A DNA stretch of 5,226 bases from an uncultured Sphingobium sp. (GTDB lineage: Bacteria; Pseudomonadota; Alphaproteobacteria; Sphingomonadales; Sphingomonadaceae), in NCBI GenBank assembly GCA_913773715.1, contig CAJYHD010000079.1, forward strand, positions 1 to 5,226, written 5' to 3'. The position numbers were made by a program, and so were the translations under genes. The notes under the pieces are model-generated. The model saw nothing but the letters and a program-made list of their open reading frames with translations, made no database searches and was not told where the DNA came from. Shown here piece by piece: positions 4,692-5,226 of the stretch (positions are counted from its first letter, which is position 1; each line of letters begins with the position of its first letter).

Positions 4692-5226
4692 AGCGAACGC
4701 ATCTGCCGCTTAACGGCCTGCGCGTGCTCGACGCGGCGGCGCGACATTTGTCCTTTACCCGCGCTGCGGATGAGCTGGCGGTGACGCCCGCTGCCGTGGG
4801 CCAGCAGATTCGCGCGCTGGAAGATATGCTGGGCGTCGTCCTCTTCCGCCGTACGCCCAAGGGGCTTGAATTGACGCCGGAAACCAAAGCCGGTCTCGAT
4901 GCGCTGCGCGCCGGATTTCTGGAGTTTGAAGAAGCGGTTCGCGCGATGCAGGCGGGGCAGTCCAGCAATGCGCTGACCATCGCCGCACCGCGCGACATAA
5001 CGGCCAAATGGCTTCAGCCACGCCTTGCCGCTTATGCGATCAGCCAGCCTGGCCTCAGCTTCTCGCTGGTTGCGGCAGACGATTCGCTCGATTTCACCGA
5101 AGCCAATCTCGACCTCGCCATTCGGTGGGGCGAGGGGCCGGGGGCACATGAGGGCGAGGCACTCGAATCGGACGGCATGGTCACGGTGGAACGTGCTGGA
5201 GGCGGTGCGGATACCCGGATCGGCTG
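4688..5226 (+). CDS. LysR-type transcriptional regulator, GcvA/AmpR-like branch (3' end outside window)
   Basis: ATG 4688 overlaps the apaG TGA (ATGA). The frame is open to the window edge, giving 179 residues of an expected total of roughly 300. The N-terminal winged helix-turn-helix is clear: LPLNGLRVLDAAARHLSF (6-23), TRAADELAVTPAAVGQQIRA (24-43), LEDMLGVVLFRR (44-55), and LELTPE (60-65). The PLN.LR..DAAARHLSFTRAA opening is typical of the GcvA/AmpR-like group; the recognition helix has VGQQI where many members have VSHQI. A linker helix (about 68-90) follows. The effector domain starts near ALTIAAPRDITAKWL (95-109), with NLDLAIRWGEGPG (148-160) fitting the periplasmic-binding-like fold. 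Effector and targets cannot be inferred from the sequence. Most LysR genes are divergent from their targets; this one is downstream and co-directional, so it may be expressed with metZ-apaG. No divergent promoter region is visible. Confidence 0.88.
   Translation, partial: MKRTHLPLNGLRVLDAAARHLSFTRAADELAVTPAAVGQQIRALEDMLGVVLFRRTPKGLELTPETKAGLDALRAGFLEFEEAVRAMQAGQSSNALTIAAPRDITAKWLQPRLAAYAISQPGLSFSLVAADDSLDFTEANLDLAIRWGEGPGAHEGEALESDGMVTVERAGGGADTRIG

Overview
The window looks like chromosomal DNA of an alphaproteobacterium, most likely a sphingomonad (Sphingomonas, Sphingobium or Novosphingobium group). This rests on GC-rich coding (about 64% by hand count in 661-780 of leuB), the alphaproteobacterial style of the RecO, MetZ and ApaG proteins, and the gene mix. 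It is an inference from protein style, not from a database search. All genes lie on the plus strand and are tightly packed. I see no RNA gene, insertion sequence, CRISPR array or phage gene.

Layout: (1) 1-374, the C-terminal part of recO (DNA repair), cut by the window edge. (2) 430-1473, leuB, 3-isopropylmalate dehydrogenase of leucine synthesis, with a well-placed Shine-Dalgarno sequence and an imperfect hairpin just past its stop. (3) 1556-1969, a small hemerythrin-like (HHE) protein. This gene is clearly lower in GC than leuB (about 54%) and unusually rich in perfect palindromes. (4) 2033-3046, a PLP-dependent threonine/serine-dehydratase-like enzyme without a regulatory domain. (5) 3043-4251, metZ, O-succinylhomoserine sulfhydrylase of methionine synthesis. 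(6) 4284-4691, apaG. (7) 4688 to the window end, a LysR-type regulator of the GcvA/AmpR-like branch, cut by the edge after 179 residues.

Genes 4 to 7 look like one operon. Dehydratase/metZ and apaG/lysR both overlap by ATGA. The metZ/apaG gap of 32 nt holds a possible four-codon leader ORF with a good Shine-Dalgarno sequence, whose stop overlaps the apaG start, again as ATGA. The enzymes sit around the aspartate-family and branched-chain amino acid pathways: leucine synthesis, threonine/serine deamination to 2-oxo acids, and homocysteine formation.

I found no clear new defence system or mobile element. The points most worth a second look are the possible leader minicistron before apaG, the palindrome-dense lower-GC hemerythrin-like gene, its incomplete iron-ligand set, and an atypical substrate-site motif in LeuB.
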